This document shows positions 9,569-20,183 of a stretch of 64,000 bases of DNA, one piece after another. Origin of the DNA: Salvator merianae (lineage: Eukaryota; Chordata; Lepidosauria; Squamata; Teiidae); NCBI GenBank assembly GCA_003586115.2, contig QVOM02000113.1, forward strand, positions 1,709,813 through 1,773,812, written 5' to 3'. Both the position numbers and the translations under genes were made by a program. Every line of letters starts with the position of its first letter. Within the stretch, counting starts at the first letter, position 1. Under the pieces are notes generated by a model. The model did not search any database. It saw only the letters and a list, made by a program, of their open reading frames with translations, and had not been told where the DNA came from.

Positions 9569-12103
9569 ATGGGAAACAAACAAGGAGAACTGGAAATCCT
9601 AGCACAGGAAAATAAATATGATATTATAGGCATAACTGAAACTTGGTGGGATGATACGCATGATTGGAACACAGAGCTCAAAGGATACAACTTATTTTTA
9701 AAAAGCAGGCTTAATAAAAGGGGAGGAGGTGTTGCATTGTATATAAGGAAAGTATATACCACCACAGAAATTAATCTTTCAGATAATGGAAGCCCTGTAG
9801 AAACCGTTTGGGTGAAAATACAAGGAGAGAGCAACACAAAGGATACTGTTGTAGGAGTTTATTATAGACCCCCTGGACAAACAGAAGATATGGATGAACT
9901 ATTTATACATCAGATGGCCAAGCTCTCAGGGAAACACGAACTAGTGATTATGGGAGATTTTAACTATCCGGACATTTGTTGGGAATCTCTCTCTGGCAAA
10001 AGTCACGGGTCCAATAAATTCTTATCCTCTCTGGCAGATAACTTCATTTTCCAAAGAATGGAGGAAAAAACAAGGGGGTCTGCTATCTTGGACCTAATCC
10101 TTACTAATAGGGAGGAAATGGTTGAGGAAGTAAGGGTGACTGGGACCCTGGGTGGTAGTGACCATGCTATCATTGAGTTTTGGATAACGAAAGGAGGAAG
10201 ATCTGAGAGGACTCGGACTTCAAGATTAGACTTCAGAGGAGCAGATTTTGATGGACTCAGAAGGAGGATAGGAAGGATCCATTGGCTGGATGTCTTAAAG
10301 GACAGAAATGTCCAGGAAGGATGGGAAATTTTGAGAAAGGAGATTCTAGAGTCACAATCTTTAACAATTCCTAAAAGAAGAAAGAATGGCAAGCATCTAA
10401 AGAGACCAGGGTGGATGAACCCTGAACTTAATAACTTGCTAAAAAGAAAAAAAGAAATGTTTAAAAAATTGAAAGAGGGGGAAATATCAAAAGAAGAATA
10501 TAATGCAATCTACAGGAACTGCAGGATAAGTGTCAGAAAGGCTAAAGCTAAAAATGAATTGAGGATTGCAAGAGAGGTCAAAAACAATAAAAAAGGGTTT
10601 GGGGGGTATGTCAGAAGCAAAAGAAAAGTCAAAGAAGCTATAGGACCTTTACAGAATGAGAAGGGTGATTTGGTCAAAAACGACATTGAGAAAGCAGAAC
10701 TTCTGAACTCCTATTTTGCATCTGTTTTCTCTCAGAAAGGAAATGAATCATCAGTTGGCCTTCACTGTGCTGTTGAGGGAATAAGAGAATCAAGGCTCTG
10801 TATGGACAAGGAGAAGGTGCGGGAACACTTAGCAAACTTAAATGAATTCAAGTCTCCAGGCCCAGATGAATTACATCCTAGGGTGCTGAAGGAATTAGCT
10901 GATATAATTGCTGGACCACTCTCTGTGATATTTGAGAACTCATGGAAAACAGGAGAAGTCCCAGAAGATTGGAGAAGGGCGAATGTTGTACCTATCTTTA
11001 AAAAAGGAAAGAAGGCTGGCCCAGGCAGCTACAGGCCTGTGAACCTGACTTCAATACCAGGCAAGATACTTGAACAAATCATTAAACAGCATATATGGGA
11101 ACACTTGGATGGGAATGCAGTAACTAACCAGAGCCAACATGGATTTGTAACAAGCAAGTCATGCCAGACTAATCTCATTTCCTTTTATGACAAAATTACT
11201 GGATGGATTGATCAAGGAAAGGCTGTGGACATAATATATCTTGACTTTAGCAAAGCATTTGACAAGGTGTCTCATACTATACTTATTGAAAAAATGATCA
11301 AATATGGGATTGACAGGACAACTGTTAGGTGGATTCATAACTGGCTTAGTGATCGTACTCAAAGAGTGGTCATAAATGGCTTCACATCCGGTTGGAAGAC
11401 TGTCTCGAGTGGGGTACCGCAAGGCTCTGTCTTGGGCCCATTGCTGTTCAACATTTTTATAAACGATCTGGATGAAGGTGTCGAAGGGACGCTGATCAAA
11501 TTTGCAGACGACACAAAGTTAGGAGGGGTTGCTAACACTAGGGGGGAGAAGGAGAGGATTCAAAAGGATTTGGACAAGCTTGAACAGTGGGCTGAAACTA
11601 ACAGAATGACATTTAACAGGGAGAAATGCAAAGTTTTACATCTAGGTAAGAAAAATGACAATATCCAATACAGAATGGGAGGAATCTCACTGAGCAGCAG
11701 CACATGTGAAAAGGATCTGGGTGTACTAGTAGATCATAGATTAAACATGAGTCAACAGTGTGATGCAGCTGCAAAAAAGGCAAACACCATCCTGGGCTGT
11801 ATCAAGAGGAGTATAGAGTCTAGATCACGAGAAGTAATTGTCCCACTTTACTCTTCCTTGGTCAGACCTCATCTGGAGTATTGTGTCCAGTTCTGGGCAC
11901 CCCAGTTTAAAAGGGACATTGACAAACTGGAACAAGTTCAGAGAAGGGCGACTAAAATGGTGAGCGGTCTGCAAACCATGTCCTACGAGGAACGGTTAAA
12001 GGACCTAGGAATGTTTAGCTTGCAGAAGAGAAGAAGTGCACAGAAGAAGTCACAGTGCAGAAGGATTGGCCCTATTCTCAGTTGCACAAGAAGGAAGGAC
12101 TAG
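9569..12103 (+). CDS. CR1 ORF2: AP-like endonuclease and reverse transcriptase
   Basis: 844 residues in one open frame. The N-terminal endonuclease (about residues 1-220) shows ITETWW with Glu24, YYRPPG near 101, GDFNYPD with Asp130 and Asn132, and SDH with Asp198 and His199. The reverse transcriptase follows: YRPVNLTSIPGKILE, YLDFSKAFDKVSH, GVPQGSVLGPLLFNIFINDL, and the catalytic FADD at residues 645-648. Then comes the CR1 block RPHLEYCVQFWAPQ. The frame is also open upstream of this ATG and encodes FYTNAQS, whose Asn is the first conserved endonuclease residue, so the true start is probably earlier. The frame leaves CR1 homology near 12030-12060, and the real C-terminus continues in another frame. 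These domains nick target DNA and copy the element RNA. The frameshift makes this copy probably inactive. Confidence 0.9.
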   Translation: MGNKQGELEILAQENKYDIIGITETWWDDTHDWNTELKGYNLFLKSRLNKRGGGVALYIRKVYTTTEINLSDNGSPVETVWVKIQGESNTKDTVVGVYYRPPGQTEDMDELFIHQMAKLSGKHELVIMGDFNYPDICWESLSGKSHGSNKFLSSLADNFIFQRMEEKTRGSAILDLILTNREEMVEEVRVTGTLGGSDHAIIEFWITKGGRSERTRTSRLDFRGADFDGLRRRIGRIHWLDVLKDRNVQEGWEILRKEILESQSLTIPKRRKNGKHLKRPGWMNPELNNLLKRKKEMFKKLKEGEISKEEYNAIYRNCRISVRKAKAKNELRIAREVKNNKKGFGGYVRSKRKVKEAIGPLQNEKGDLVKNDIEKAELLNSYFASVFSQKGNESSVGLHCAVEGIRESRLCMDKEKVREHLANLNEFKSPGPDELHPRVLKELADIIAGPLSVIFENSWKTGEVPEDWRRANVVPIFKKGKKAGPGSYRPVNLTSIPGKILEQIIKQHIWEHLDGNAVTNQSQHGFVTSKSCQTNLISFYDKITGWIDQGKAVDIIYLDFSKAFDKVSHTILIEKMIKYGIDRTTVRWIHNWLSDRTQRVVINGFTSGWKTVSSGVPQGSVLGPLLFNIFINDLDEGVEGTLIKFADDTKLGGVANTRGEKERIQKDLDKLEQWAETNRMTFNREKCKVLHLGKKNDNIQYRMGGISLSSSTCEKDLGVLVDHRLNMSQQCDAAAKKANTILGCIKRSIESRSREVIVPLYSSLVRPHLEYCVQFWAPQFKRDIDKLEQVQRRATKMVSGLQTMSYEERLKDLGMFSLQKRRSAQKKSQCRRIGPILSCTRRKD

Positions 12104-12275
12104 AAACAATGGGATGAAACTTCAAGGGAGTAGATACAGGCTAGATATTAGGAAAAACTTTCTGACCATAAGGGCAATCAGTCACTGGATCAGGTTACCA
12201 CAGGAGATGGTGGGCTCTCCTTCGCTGGAGATCTTCAAGGAAAGGCTGGACAGATATCTGTCTAGGATGGTGTAG
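12060..12275 (+). pseudogene. Frameshifted C-terminus of CR1 ORF2
   Basis: This frame is shifted by one relative to the main ORF2 frame. It encodes RYRLDIRKNFLTIRAISHW, then LPQEMVGSPSLEIFKERLD, and ends near TAG 12273-12275. Those blocks form the conserved extreme C-terminus of CR1 ORF2. The ATG at 12036 is incidental. Compared with typical CR1 proteins, the stretch after GMFSLQKRR looks shortened, so an indel between about 12030 and 12060 likely caused the frameshift. It directly precedes the 3' untranslated end of the element. Confidence 0.85.
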
Positions 12276-12599
12276 TGAATCCTGCATTGAGCAGGGGGTT
12301 GGACTCGATGACCCTGGAGATCCCTTCCAACTCTATGATTCTATGATCTTGTTTGACCTGTAGGCACACGTGAAAACTGAAGACGTGCCATGGGTGCCAA
12401 CTTCTTCTGATTGCTTTTCTACTCCCAAGGAATTTTCCATTCCTACATGTACAGCTGCAGCCCAGGGCCAGGGCAAATTGTGAGAGTGACATGTGAGTCA
12501 CCACTGATGCAGAAGGTGTGGTAGCTCCAGGCCTCAGAAACCTGGACACTGGCCAATTTTGGTCCCGCACAAAAATGACCTGGTAAGTATTAAGTGATT

Positions 12600-12700
12600 G
12601 ACTAATTCTATTTTATTTATATTTCTATCCATCTCTATACTCAGAAGTTTCAGGGGAGGTTAGGGTACATAAAACCAGTATTAAGAACAGTAAGACTCTG
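12600..12700. repeat. T-rich interspersed repeat fragment
   Basis: A TTTTATTTATATTTCTATCC-like start, followed by sequence resembling a worn 'scale panel' repeat seen again at 26640-26790, 38125-38235 and 47225-47345. The family is not determined and similarity between copies is low. Confidence 0.35.
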
Positions 12701-13050
12701 TCCAGACAGGGCCTAAAACATGCGATTTTCTCAGGGCTATGTTAGGATTGTCATACATATCCCTGGCAAACCCAGCATAACACCAGAAAAAGGGGTAGAG
12801 TCCCACATTATCGCCATTTGGAAAAAAGTCAATTCCCACTAAGTTTTCCTCAAATAGCAATATGGCCTACCTGTCTAGAAGATTGCTCGCAGGATCCTTC
12901 CTGAGAAAATGGACACTGCTTATGCAATGGGCAGTATGTGCCCACATCTGAGTATTTCATACCATCGAAGTAGCTGCCTTGCCATCACAGGAGCAAACGT
13001 CTAGTGCCTGATGTTCTCCATGATGTTGCCCTGCTGTTTGGCAGGGATGG
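12690..13050 (+). mobile_element. Hairpin MITE family C (copy 1)
   Basis: Shares an ordered set of blocks with 23640-23990 (inverted), 25512-25905, 28333-28715 and 38390-38830. First is a TCTAGA/TCCAGACAGGG-like start, then GGATTGTCATACAT...CTGGCAAACCC, a worn hairpin, then a TTTTCCT(C/G)AAATAGCA block. Next is ACATCTGAGTATTTCATACC, and the copy finishes with CCTGCTGTTTGGCAGGG. No protein is encoded. Confidence 0.6.
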
Positions 13051-14740
13051 CAAGAGATGACTGTGAGATGCAAACAAACTCTCACATTGTCCTCTCACCA
13101 TATGGAGGCAGCCTAAGTTACCTTCTTCTTCACCTATCCAGCCACATGGGGGAGATCTAGTGACCCAGCGAGCATGCACTGTCCTGAGAGTTGTCTATGG
13201 TAAGCCAGCTCCTGAGGTAGTGACAGAAACCCAGGAACTGGTTGGGGTCAGGTATGTATGATTGCACTGCCCCAGGAATGTCCAGATATTTGTACATCCA
13301 GCTCCTGTGTTGGGTGGGGTGCACCAACGTGTCTGTACAGTAAGTCCTGTTCTCATGTGCTCAGAATCTCTATTTTTATATTAAGATTGCTAAAAAGGCT
13401 CAATAAAGAAATAATATCAAAATTATTTCATTCAGAAAGGAGCAGCCTGATCATCAGTACACCCATCCTGTCCTGTGGAAATGAGCAAAAGACTTACAGG
13501 AATTGTCAAAAGTTAATACCTTTTATTAATTTGACCTTTTACCAAATAAATGGTCTGGGGTATGATCAGTTGCTATGTGATCAATCAGATACAAAGTTTC
13601 AAATAAAATAGTATAGTATTACATTGATAAACAGGCCAACATATGTGGGGTTAGAAGATGTGAAGAAAAATTGCTACAGCGGATTTCAAATTGCTGACTT
13701 GCAATATCCAGCTTTCCCTAATTATTTAGATTTTTTAGGACGACCTTCTTAAAAGCAGCTTGGAAGGTACTGGAGCACTCCTCTTAATCCATAAAAATAA
13801 AAATGCACTCTTGTCATAAATTGAATGAAACTGTGGACCCTGATGCCAAGGACCAGCCCTGCACCAATCCAAATGATGCAGGAAGTGAAATCCTCCCCTC
13901 CTAACAGGGAAGACCTGGAAGACTGTCAAATTAATGCACAACCAATGTTTACATGTCCTAATCCTGAAAAGCCATTGGTAAGTAATCTTCCAGGGTTCAT
14001 GTGGTCCCAGAAGAGATAACTGAAGCATGCGTATTTTCAAAATGCAAAAAAGTACCTAACAAGAAATCCTGATTCCCTTAGTGTATGTGTAACGCTGTCT
14101 AAACAGTGCTGTCTTTTGAGCTACAGTGTCTGCTTCCACATTCTATGTCTTGGTGCAGATGTAGATACTGTTTTTGGCTTGGATTGCCTGATCTGAGCCA
14201 AAACCAGAACAGTGGCTGGTAGCATGCACTAGGTGCCATCTGCTCCACCATGGCTCATTCTGGCCCAACTCTGGGGGCTGAGAATGAAAATTCCCAGTCT
14301 CCAAGGCTGCTGGCCAGGGATATTTTCACCAAGGATGCAGGAATGGCCCATTTCTGGGTGTCTGATGAAATGGTGCTGGGCTCTGCGCCCTTGAGGCCAG
14401 TTGAGCTAGGCTACTGATGGAATGCTTGGGAGATCATTTTAAAGTAATCTTCCATTGGTGCACTCCCTAGTGCCATTTTGGTGCCTACAAACAGATCACT
14501 CACAGGCACCATATGGCCAGAGCATTCTTTGGAAAACTATACCTCCTGTCACCTGTTCTGGTGATTAGATACAGCATAATGAACAACAACAACAATTCCC
14601 AAATAGCAGCTGGTGTGGTGGCATTAACAAGTCCTTTAGATTCTCTACATGTGTAAAATTGCTAAGAAAGATTACCTGAATTTAAAAAATCAACAAACCA
14701 GCATTGCTCATAATATCACTTGATTTTATAAAGAGTTTTA
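13051..14740. other. Mostly unassigned sequence
   Basis: No gene is recognised. The ORF at 13258-13611 (plus) runs through AT-rich DNA without coding motifs. The 14140-14420 part (GGCACC, GGCCAG blocks) resembles interior parts of the TIR-type MITEs, but no convincing ends were found. Confidence 0.5.
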
Positions 14741-15174
14741 GACTGCAATCAGACATGTTAAAAGGGGCAGGCTCTCAGTGAATTTGAGATTCAAGGGACA
14801 CACAGAAAATACAAAAAAAATACAACTTACTGCATCTACAAGCTTCTGATTATCCACCCCTTCCACAGATGGAAAATGATAACTCTCAGGATGACTTACT
14901 ATTTAGGGTGGATTGGATAGGAAGCTGAAGAGGCTCCCATAGCCAATAGCAGCCTGGAAACTGTTGCCATTGCCAACCAGGCAGGAAGTGACTAATGTAA
15001 GGAAGAAGTAAAAGGTGCAATCACACAGGGCTTTTCAAGGTAGGTTTTTAGGTGCTATTTTTTAAAATTGTCTGACACAATGTTTTTTATGCATCTGTAG
15101 ACGGGGCAAAACTTTGAAATTGGGTACTTAAAATAAGCCCTGTATGATTGCACCTATAATTTCCCTGTGATAGT

Positions 15175-15752
15175 GGGCCTGTTCGCACTTCCACAGTAGA
15201 CTGTTCTTGGCTGCTCGCTGGAATGGAGGTTTTGCACTCCCACGGGCGCGCGCCTCTCCCGATTCTAACTGAGGCTTGCCTGATACATACCTTAAGCTGG
15301 GGAAGCTAGACAAGTAATTGTCTGTCTTGATTCCGACCTGCAAGATCAAGCGCAGATCGGGGAAGTTGCTTTTGCACTGCTTTCTGGCTCGAAATGGTGG
15401 CAGGGAGGGGCTGGTGGGGCCGCACAGGCACGGTCAGCTGCTTCGCAACCCGGTTTGCCCTTTGGGTTTCACAGCCTGGCTGCCATTTCAAAGACAGCTC
15501 CGAAAGGAGCCCCTCTAGCTTCAAAGCAGTACTCTATGGTTCAGATTACTAGACCTATCTTTGCATCGTGCCTCTATGATTTGTGACCTCATTTCCTGTC
15601 TAGCAGATTCCCATCCGCACCGCTCCCTCTGCTGATGAGCTTGGAGTCGTTTCCCTGGCTGGCAAGTATGTATAGTACTCAGCAGACTCCAACTTCGCCG
15701 ACCCGAAGCCTGCTAATTAGAACGTTCTGCTAAGGTAAGTGAGAAAAGGGCC
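15175..15752. mobile_element. Harbinger-like MITE, family F (copy 1)
   Basis: The left end GGGCCTGTTCGCACTTCC and right end GGTAAGTGAGAAAAGGGCC are inverted repeats with mismatches. Aligned copies are at 21374-22028 (full length, with a nested insertion) and 31110-31348 (right part only). Shared blocks include CAGATTCCCATCCGCACCGC, CCGACCCGAAGCCTGC and TAATTAGAACGTTCT. It is GC-rich compared with its surroundings, which explains the overlapping chance ORFs on both strands. Confidence 0.7.
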
Positions 15753-16029
15753 AATGTTGTTGCTGTTGTTCTCTATGAGAGCCACACAGAGCCTGTTTCA
15801 GCACATTTCATTATCAGATCCTTCCTGTGGATCTGAATAATCAGAGATATCTTAATATATGTGTAATTCTAAGTAGTGCCACCTTTTGCAATTCCGCACT
15901 AGCTAGCATACTGAAACAACTAGGAACTTCCATTCTGCATGCTGCGGCCTCCCTCAGACCACAAAAGCATGTGAAAGGCAGGCTCCTAGTATGTTTTCTT
16001 GTCCAGTATACTGGTCAGTTCCTAGCATG

Positions 16030-16760
16030 CTAAATGTTTCTCCAGAACCTTTGGTATCCCACTCATGATACCAATAACTATCAGCAGTATTGTAGTGTTA
16101 CCTTCTTTTGTCAAAGTCATTCCATATTGATATGTAGGTCTCTGTATTTGCTCATTTTCCACAATCCTTTATGTCCATTAATCTTCTATCCACTGGCACT
16201 TCAGTATCTTTTACTCTTCCACCATAGTTATATCAGAGATGTTCTATGCTAGGTATCTATCAGTTTGAATTTGAAAATTGCACAAGAACATGGCCTCTTC
16301 AATTTTAGCAGCCTTCTCTCTATAGGGATTCCACCACCAACTCTTTTTTGTAGGCAGATTATACTTTTTGCTGATGTTCCTGCAAATCATACATGCAAAT
16401 TTTTTCTTTTGCATTTTTTTGTAGACTGTGCAATTTTATTACAGCCACATATTAGATGTTCAACAGCCTTATCAGCTTTTTTGATTAGCCAGCATTTATT
16501 ATCACTCTGGGTCTTTTCGATCCTTGCTTTTACTGTATGTATACATATTGCTTGTTTTTGTGCAGCAATTATTAGGCTCTCCATTTCTTTCTTCAGTCCT
16601 CCTTTTCTTATCCACTGTCTGACAACCTTATTGTTGACTTTTCCTTCCGTATTGTTGGAGTTTGTTACATCATGTGTCTCATTGGTTTGTCAGCTATTGT
16701 TTCTTGCATGTCTCCATAGAGCCATCTTCCTTTAAGGGGTCTTTGATGACATTTTCAAGG
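16030..16760 (-). pseudogene. R4/Dong-clade LINE relic (copy 1, minus strand)
   Basis: The minus-strand frame 16584-16387 reads ESLIIAAQKQAICIHTVKAR followed by KIEKTQ-like sequence, then KCWL...AVEHLICGCNKIAQ. This is the C-terminal zinc-knuckle region of R4/Dong-type LINE ORFs, normally ESLI-AAQ-QAL then C-xx-C...H...C. Here the second Cys is lost (CWLI). Flanking sequence on both sides shows other frames of the same domain. It is old and inactive. A second copy lies at 18560-19180 in the same orientation. Confidence 0.75.
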
Positions 16761-16899
16761 ACTTCTTCCTGAATTCCTTTGATTTAACCTGCTAGTGCTC
16801 TTCTCCCCATCTACTAATTGCCAAACTGAAATCAAGATGCAGTTATTTTCACTTTGGGTAAATATAGTCTATCAGCTTCACTTCATGCATTTACTGAAT

Positions 16900-17385
16900 G
16901 GGCATTTTCATGCACTATCCTGTTCTAAGGTGGAATAGACCTCACAGTGCAGACACCGTCTGCTCTGCAGGGCCCTAGAATGGAAGCTGCAGGATACCAG
17001 CATTTGTACTGCAAATGCTGGTGTCTTGCTCCTGATCTGCACCATGACAGTGCTTGGGAAGTTTATGGCTGTTGCCATGGTGACTAGCAGTGTTGTGGAT
17101 CATGCAGGCATGTGCATGCATGATTACATGATCACGCAGGTGCAGGTACAGCTGCAGCACACTGCTCAGCCATGTGTTTGCACCCAGAAGTGGGTGCGAA
17201 TGCACTTTACCGGGAACAGACTAGCTACTCCCTGTTAAGATCTGGAGCACAATTTAGTGCTCTACAGCTAGCAGCAACCGTGAGCAGCTGGAGTCTATTC
17301 CCAATCACGCAGCCCACTGCACAGTGCCAAGGCAGATGCCTAGTGAGTCAGCAGACGCTCACTAGGCAACAAGTGTGGAAAGGCC
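16900..17385. mobile_element. Harbinger-like MITE, family A (copy 2)
   Basis: The left end GGGCATTTTCATGCACT and right end AAGTGTGGAAAGGCC are weak terminal inverted repeats. The internal family block CCATGACAGTGCTTGGGAAG...TGCCATGGTGACTAGC matches 1985-2340, 34727-35301 and 44867-45463. Short direct and inverted repeats inside (TGCATGCATG, CAGCATTTG...CAAATGCTG) add secondary structure. No ORF of interest. Confidence 0.65.
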
Positions 17386-17674
17386 AAATGATTAATGGCC
17401 ATGATCTCCCATATCTTAGAATCATTGCATCTCACTCACTCTGAATCCAATCATCCATGCCAACATTATATTAAATGGCAGGTACACCAAGTGTTAATTG
17501 TTTTATTGCAATGGAAGAATGGAGGCTTCCATGACCAGTTTTTTTTTCCTTTTCTTAATCTCACTTTTTACTGTTTTTTGAGTTATGCAATGTTCCACAG
17601 TACTGCTTTGAACCTAAGCTTTTGGATATGCCTATGATATCCATCCTGAGAGGGTATGACTGTTAGAAGAATGA

Positions 17675-18010
17675 AATGCAACTGATGGTGTCATGGATCT
17701 TGTCACCCTTCTTATAGATGTGGGTGAATGGATATTACATTGGTGGAATGCAATTGTGTGGTTTTGCTCCTAGAAGTTGATCTTTTGTGTGGTTGTTGAT
17801 AATGGTTGTTGGTCCTTTATGTAGTTGTTGACAATGAGTCATTAGTCCCTTCCTGACAGTTGTTTATTAGCATAATCATTGGTGGAGCAATTGTTAACAA
17901 TTAGCGATTGATCTGTCCCTATTCCAAGCAGTTGTCTATTAGCATAATCCTTAATGATGGGTTGCTCTTTTATTGTGTGGTTGTTTTGTTTGTTTGTGAT
18001 ATTGCAGTGA
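17675..18010. repeat. Degenerate minisatellite-like region
   Basis: Repeating GTTGTT(G/T)A motifs and a worn unit of roughly 70 bp, in which CAGTTGT(T/C)TATTAGCATAATC occurs near 17859 and again near 17929. Also TGTGGTTGTTGATAATGG and TGTAGTTGTTGACAATGAG lie upstream. The unit is irregular, so this is an old tandem array or fragmented repeat. Confidence 0.55.
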
Positions 18011-18229
18011 TATTTTACTTCATACTTTCAAGGATTTGTTTGATTTTGGTTGTAACCAGGTAATATGTCTTTGCTAAATATTGATTTCAATTTGCAGTTC
18101 TTTGTATCTGGTGACTTTTCCCAACTGTTTCTCCTCAACTCTAGTTATCACCTGGTGCTGCCACATTAAAAATCCACAAATGACTATTTTTTTATCACAG
18201 TCATATTGCAAGTATTATGAAGACATCTG

Positions 18230-18575
18230 AAAGAACGCAAAAACTATGGTTTGGTTTGAATTGAAACAAACTCAGTGTTTGCTTTAAATCTGAACTGTGT
18301 TAAACAGGCTCAACCAGGTTTGTGTTTGAACTTCAAACAGGTTCAAACCTGATCTTTCTTTTTTAAAAAAACCTTTTAAAATCAATAGGGAAAAGCTCCC
18401 TTTTAAGGGCAATTCTGACCATTTGAATCAGTTCAAATTGAACTGGCTGATTTGACCTGTCTGAACAAACATCCCCTAGTTCAGTTTGATTTGAATTGTC
18501 CTCTTTCAAATGGGGGGATGGTTCAATTTGATTCAAACCATGTCAAACACAGACTGGGTCAGCACATCTCTAGGA
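18230..18575. mobile_element. hAT-like MITE with GTTTGATTTGAA motifs
   Basis: Rich in alternating TTTGAATT/AATTCAAA motifs, readable in both orientations. The right end is near GCACATCTCTAG, complementary to the CAGAGATGTGCAC seen at the left end of a related fragment at 42789-42865. A CAGAGATG terminus suggests hAT. The left end here is unclear. Confidence 0.5.
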
Positions 18576-19180
18576 TTATGCATAAGATTCTTATCAGTAT
18601 ATAGTCAGAAATCTCACAATATTTTGGCTAATTCACTTTATATTACTTTTTTCAATCTTCTTGTTCCACCAATTTTTGCTTGCTGAACAATTAGACTTCT
18701 TACTGATGTTCCATTGAATCACAGTTGCCACTTTATCATGCCTTTCTTTATAATTTGTTGTCTAGAAGTACAAGAAACCATTCACTGTTTTCTCAGCCTC
18801 TTTGCATGAATGGCATTTGCTGCCATTATGTAATTTTTGGCCTTAATGGCATTTGTGCAAAGAACCTGCTCCTCTGTTGCAAATATGAGACTCCCTGTCT
18901 CCTTCTTCAGTGTTCCTTCTTTAAGCCACTGCAACATTTCTGTGCTATTAATTTTCTATAAGACAGTATTGATGTACTGGTCATGAAGTGGTTCATTTTT
19001 CCACTGATCTCTTCAGCTTTTCAGCTGCTCCTTTCTAGAGACCTCTTTTCTTTCACTAGCCTTTGGAAGGTTTTATTAAATATCTTCCTTGAACAGTTCT
19101 CAACTCCCATTAATATATACTGCTAATCTTTTTTCTTCCTCAAATGCCTGTTTAGCCTCCAACATTCCCTGTCTGACTTC
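18560..19180 (-). pseudogene. R4/Dong-clade LINE relic (copy 2, minus strand)
   Basis: The complement of about 18917-18783 reads ETGSLIFATEEQVLCTNAIK, the ESLI-AAQ-QAL block of R4/Dong LINEs. The complement of about 18756-18688 reads YKERHDKVATVIQWNISKK, the block that follows the zinc knuckle (RHD-V---IHW--CKK). Stops separate the two. The order and strand are those of a minus-strand element, so this is a distinct, more downstream-complete copy than 16030-16760. Confidence 0.75.
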
Positions 19181-20183
19181 ACTTTGAGGGCAACATGACT
19201 TGGCAACATCATTACTAAGGTGCAGGGCGTGATGATGATGATGTTTAGGAATTAACAGCAGATAAGTTCAACCTGGTCAAACCTGTCTATAGAAAAGAGA
19301 AGAATCAAGAAGAAGATGGGCTCATTCTTCCTTTCAGAATGCATATTATTTCAAACTCACATAAGCAATGGAACTGAAAAAAATCTGATTAAATTATTAT
19401 CTATTGCTATTGTTACTGTTGCACTTGTTTCACACAATTCATTATAAACCATTTTGTGGATACATATCATAAAATGGAATACAATTACTATGAAGGAATA
19501 AATAGATACACTCTGTGATAGGAATTGGCTATGTATCACTTTATCACAGGTACTATAATTCATTTGCAGATTACAACTTCTATTTTTTTAAGGAATCAGT
19601 TTCACCTATCTTTATTTATTCCTTATAAATATATGCTATTCGTTTGCAATCAATCCAGTATCATCTAGTTACCATTTTGAGTTATCTATTACAGCAAAGC
19701 TATCTTACGGTTTTAGCTCAACAGTGATAACAGAGTTGTATAAATAGGAATAAAACAAAGCTTAAATGCTGATGTATAGAAGATTGCATAATATTAAAAG
19801 TATCAGATAACTTAACACTGAAATAAAAGATGGTTTTACAAGACAATGGCAAAACTGGCTAATCTGTAGAGCATTTCCACCTCTTGAGGTTTAATTTGAT
19901 TTAAAATTGTTACAAGTGTTTCAGTTGCCTACAATTTGAGGAAAACTCACTGAAGAGTGTGTGTATGTGTGTGGTTCAGTGAGATATGGTCCATGTTATT
20001 CCACATATTCTGACTTTATTTACATGAGCTGTCAGTGGGGTGCCTCACATTATGGACAGGAGAAGTCTGTCTGCACTACAAGGTTCTAAAGTAGTCCTTC
20101 AAGGCCACATCAATCAATATGTGGGTGCACATCTGTCTAGAGGAGCCAAAAAAATTAAAAAAAAAACAACAGCCCAAACTTCA

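Larger units (their letters stand above)
8912..12347 (+). mobile_element. Young, 5'-truncated CR1 LINE
   Basis: A non-LTR retrotransposon of the CR1 clade. In order it carries the C-terminal part of ORF1 (esterase domain), a short spacer, a nearly full ORF2 (endonuclease and reverse transcriptase), and a short 3' region with the typical CR1 ending GATGACCCTGGAGATCCC then TTCCAACTCTATGAT. It closes with two copies of TCTATGAT (12332-12347). There is no poly-A tail, as expected for CR1. The left boundary is approximate: the ORF1 part starts after the GDS-type first block of the esterase, so the 5' end is missing. Long open frames make it much younger than the other LINE relics here. Confidence 0.92.

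Noticed and set aside
16265..16735. 156-residue hydrophobic plus-strand ORF, membrane-protein-like
   Set aside because: It is the antisense of an R4/Dong LINE relic. The hydrophobicity comes from T-rich complement of A-rich coding sequence.
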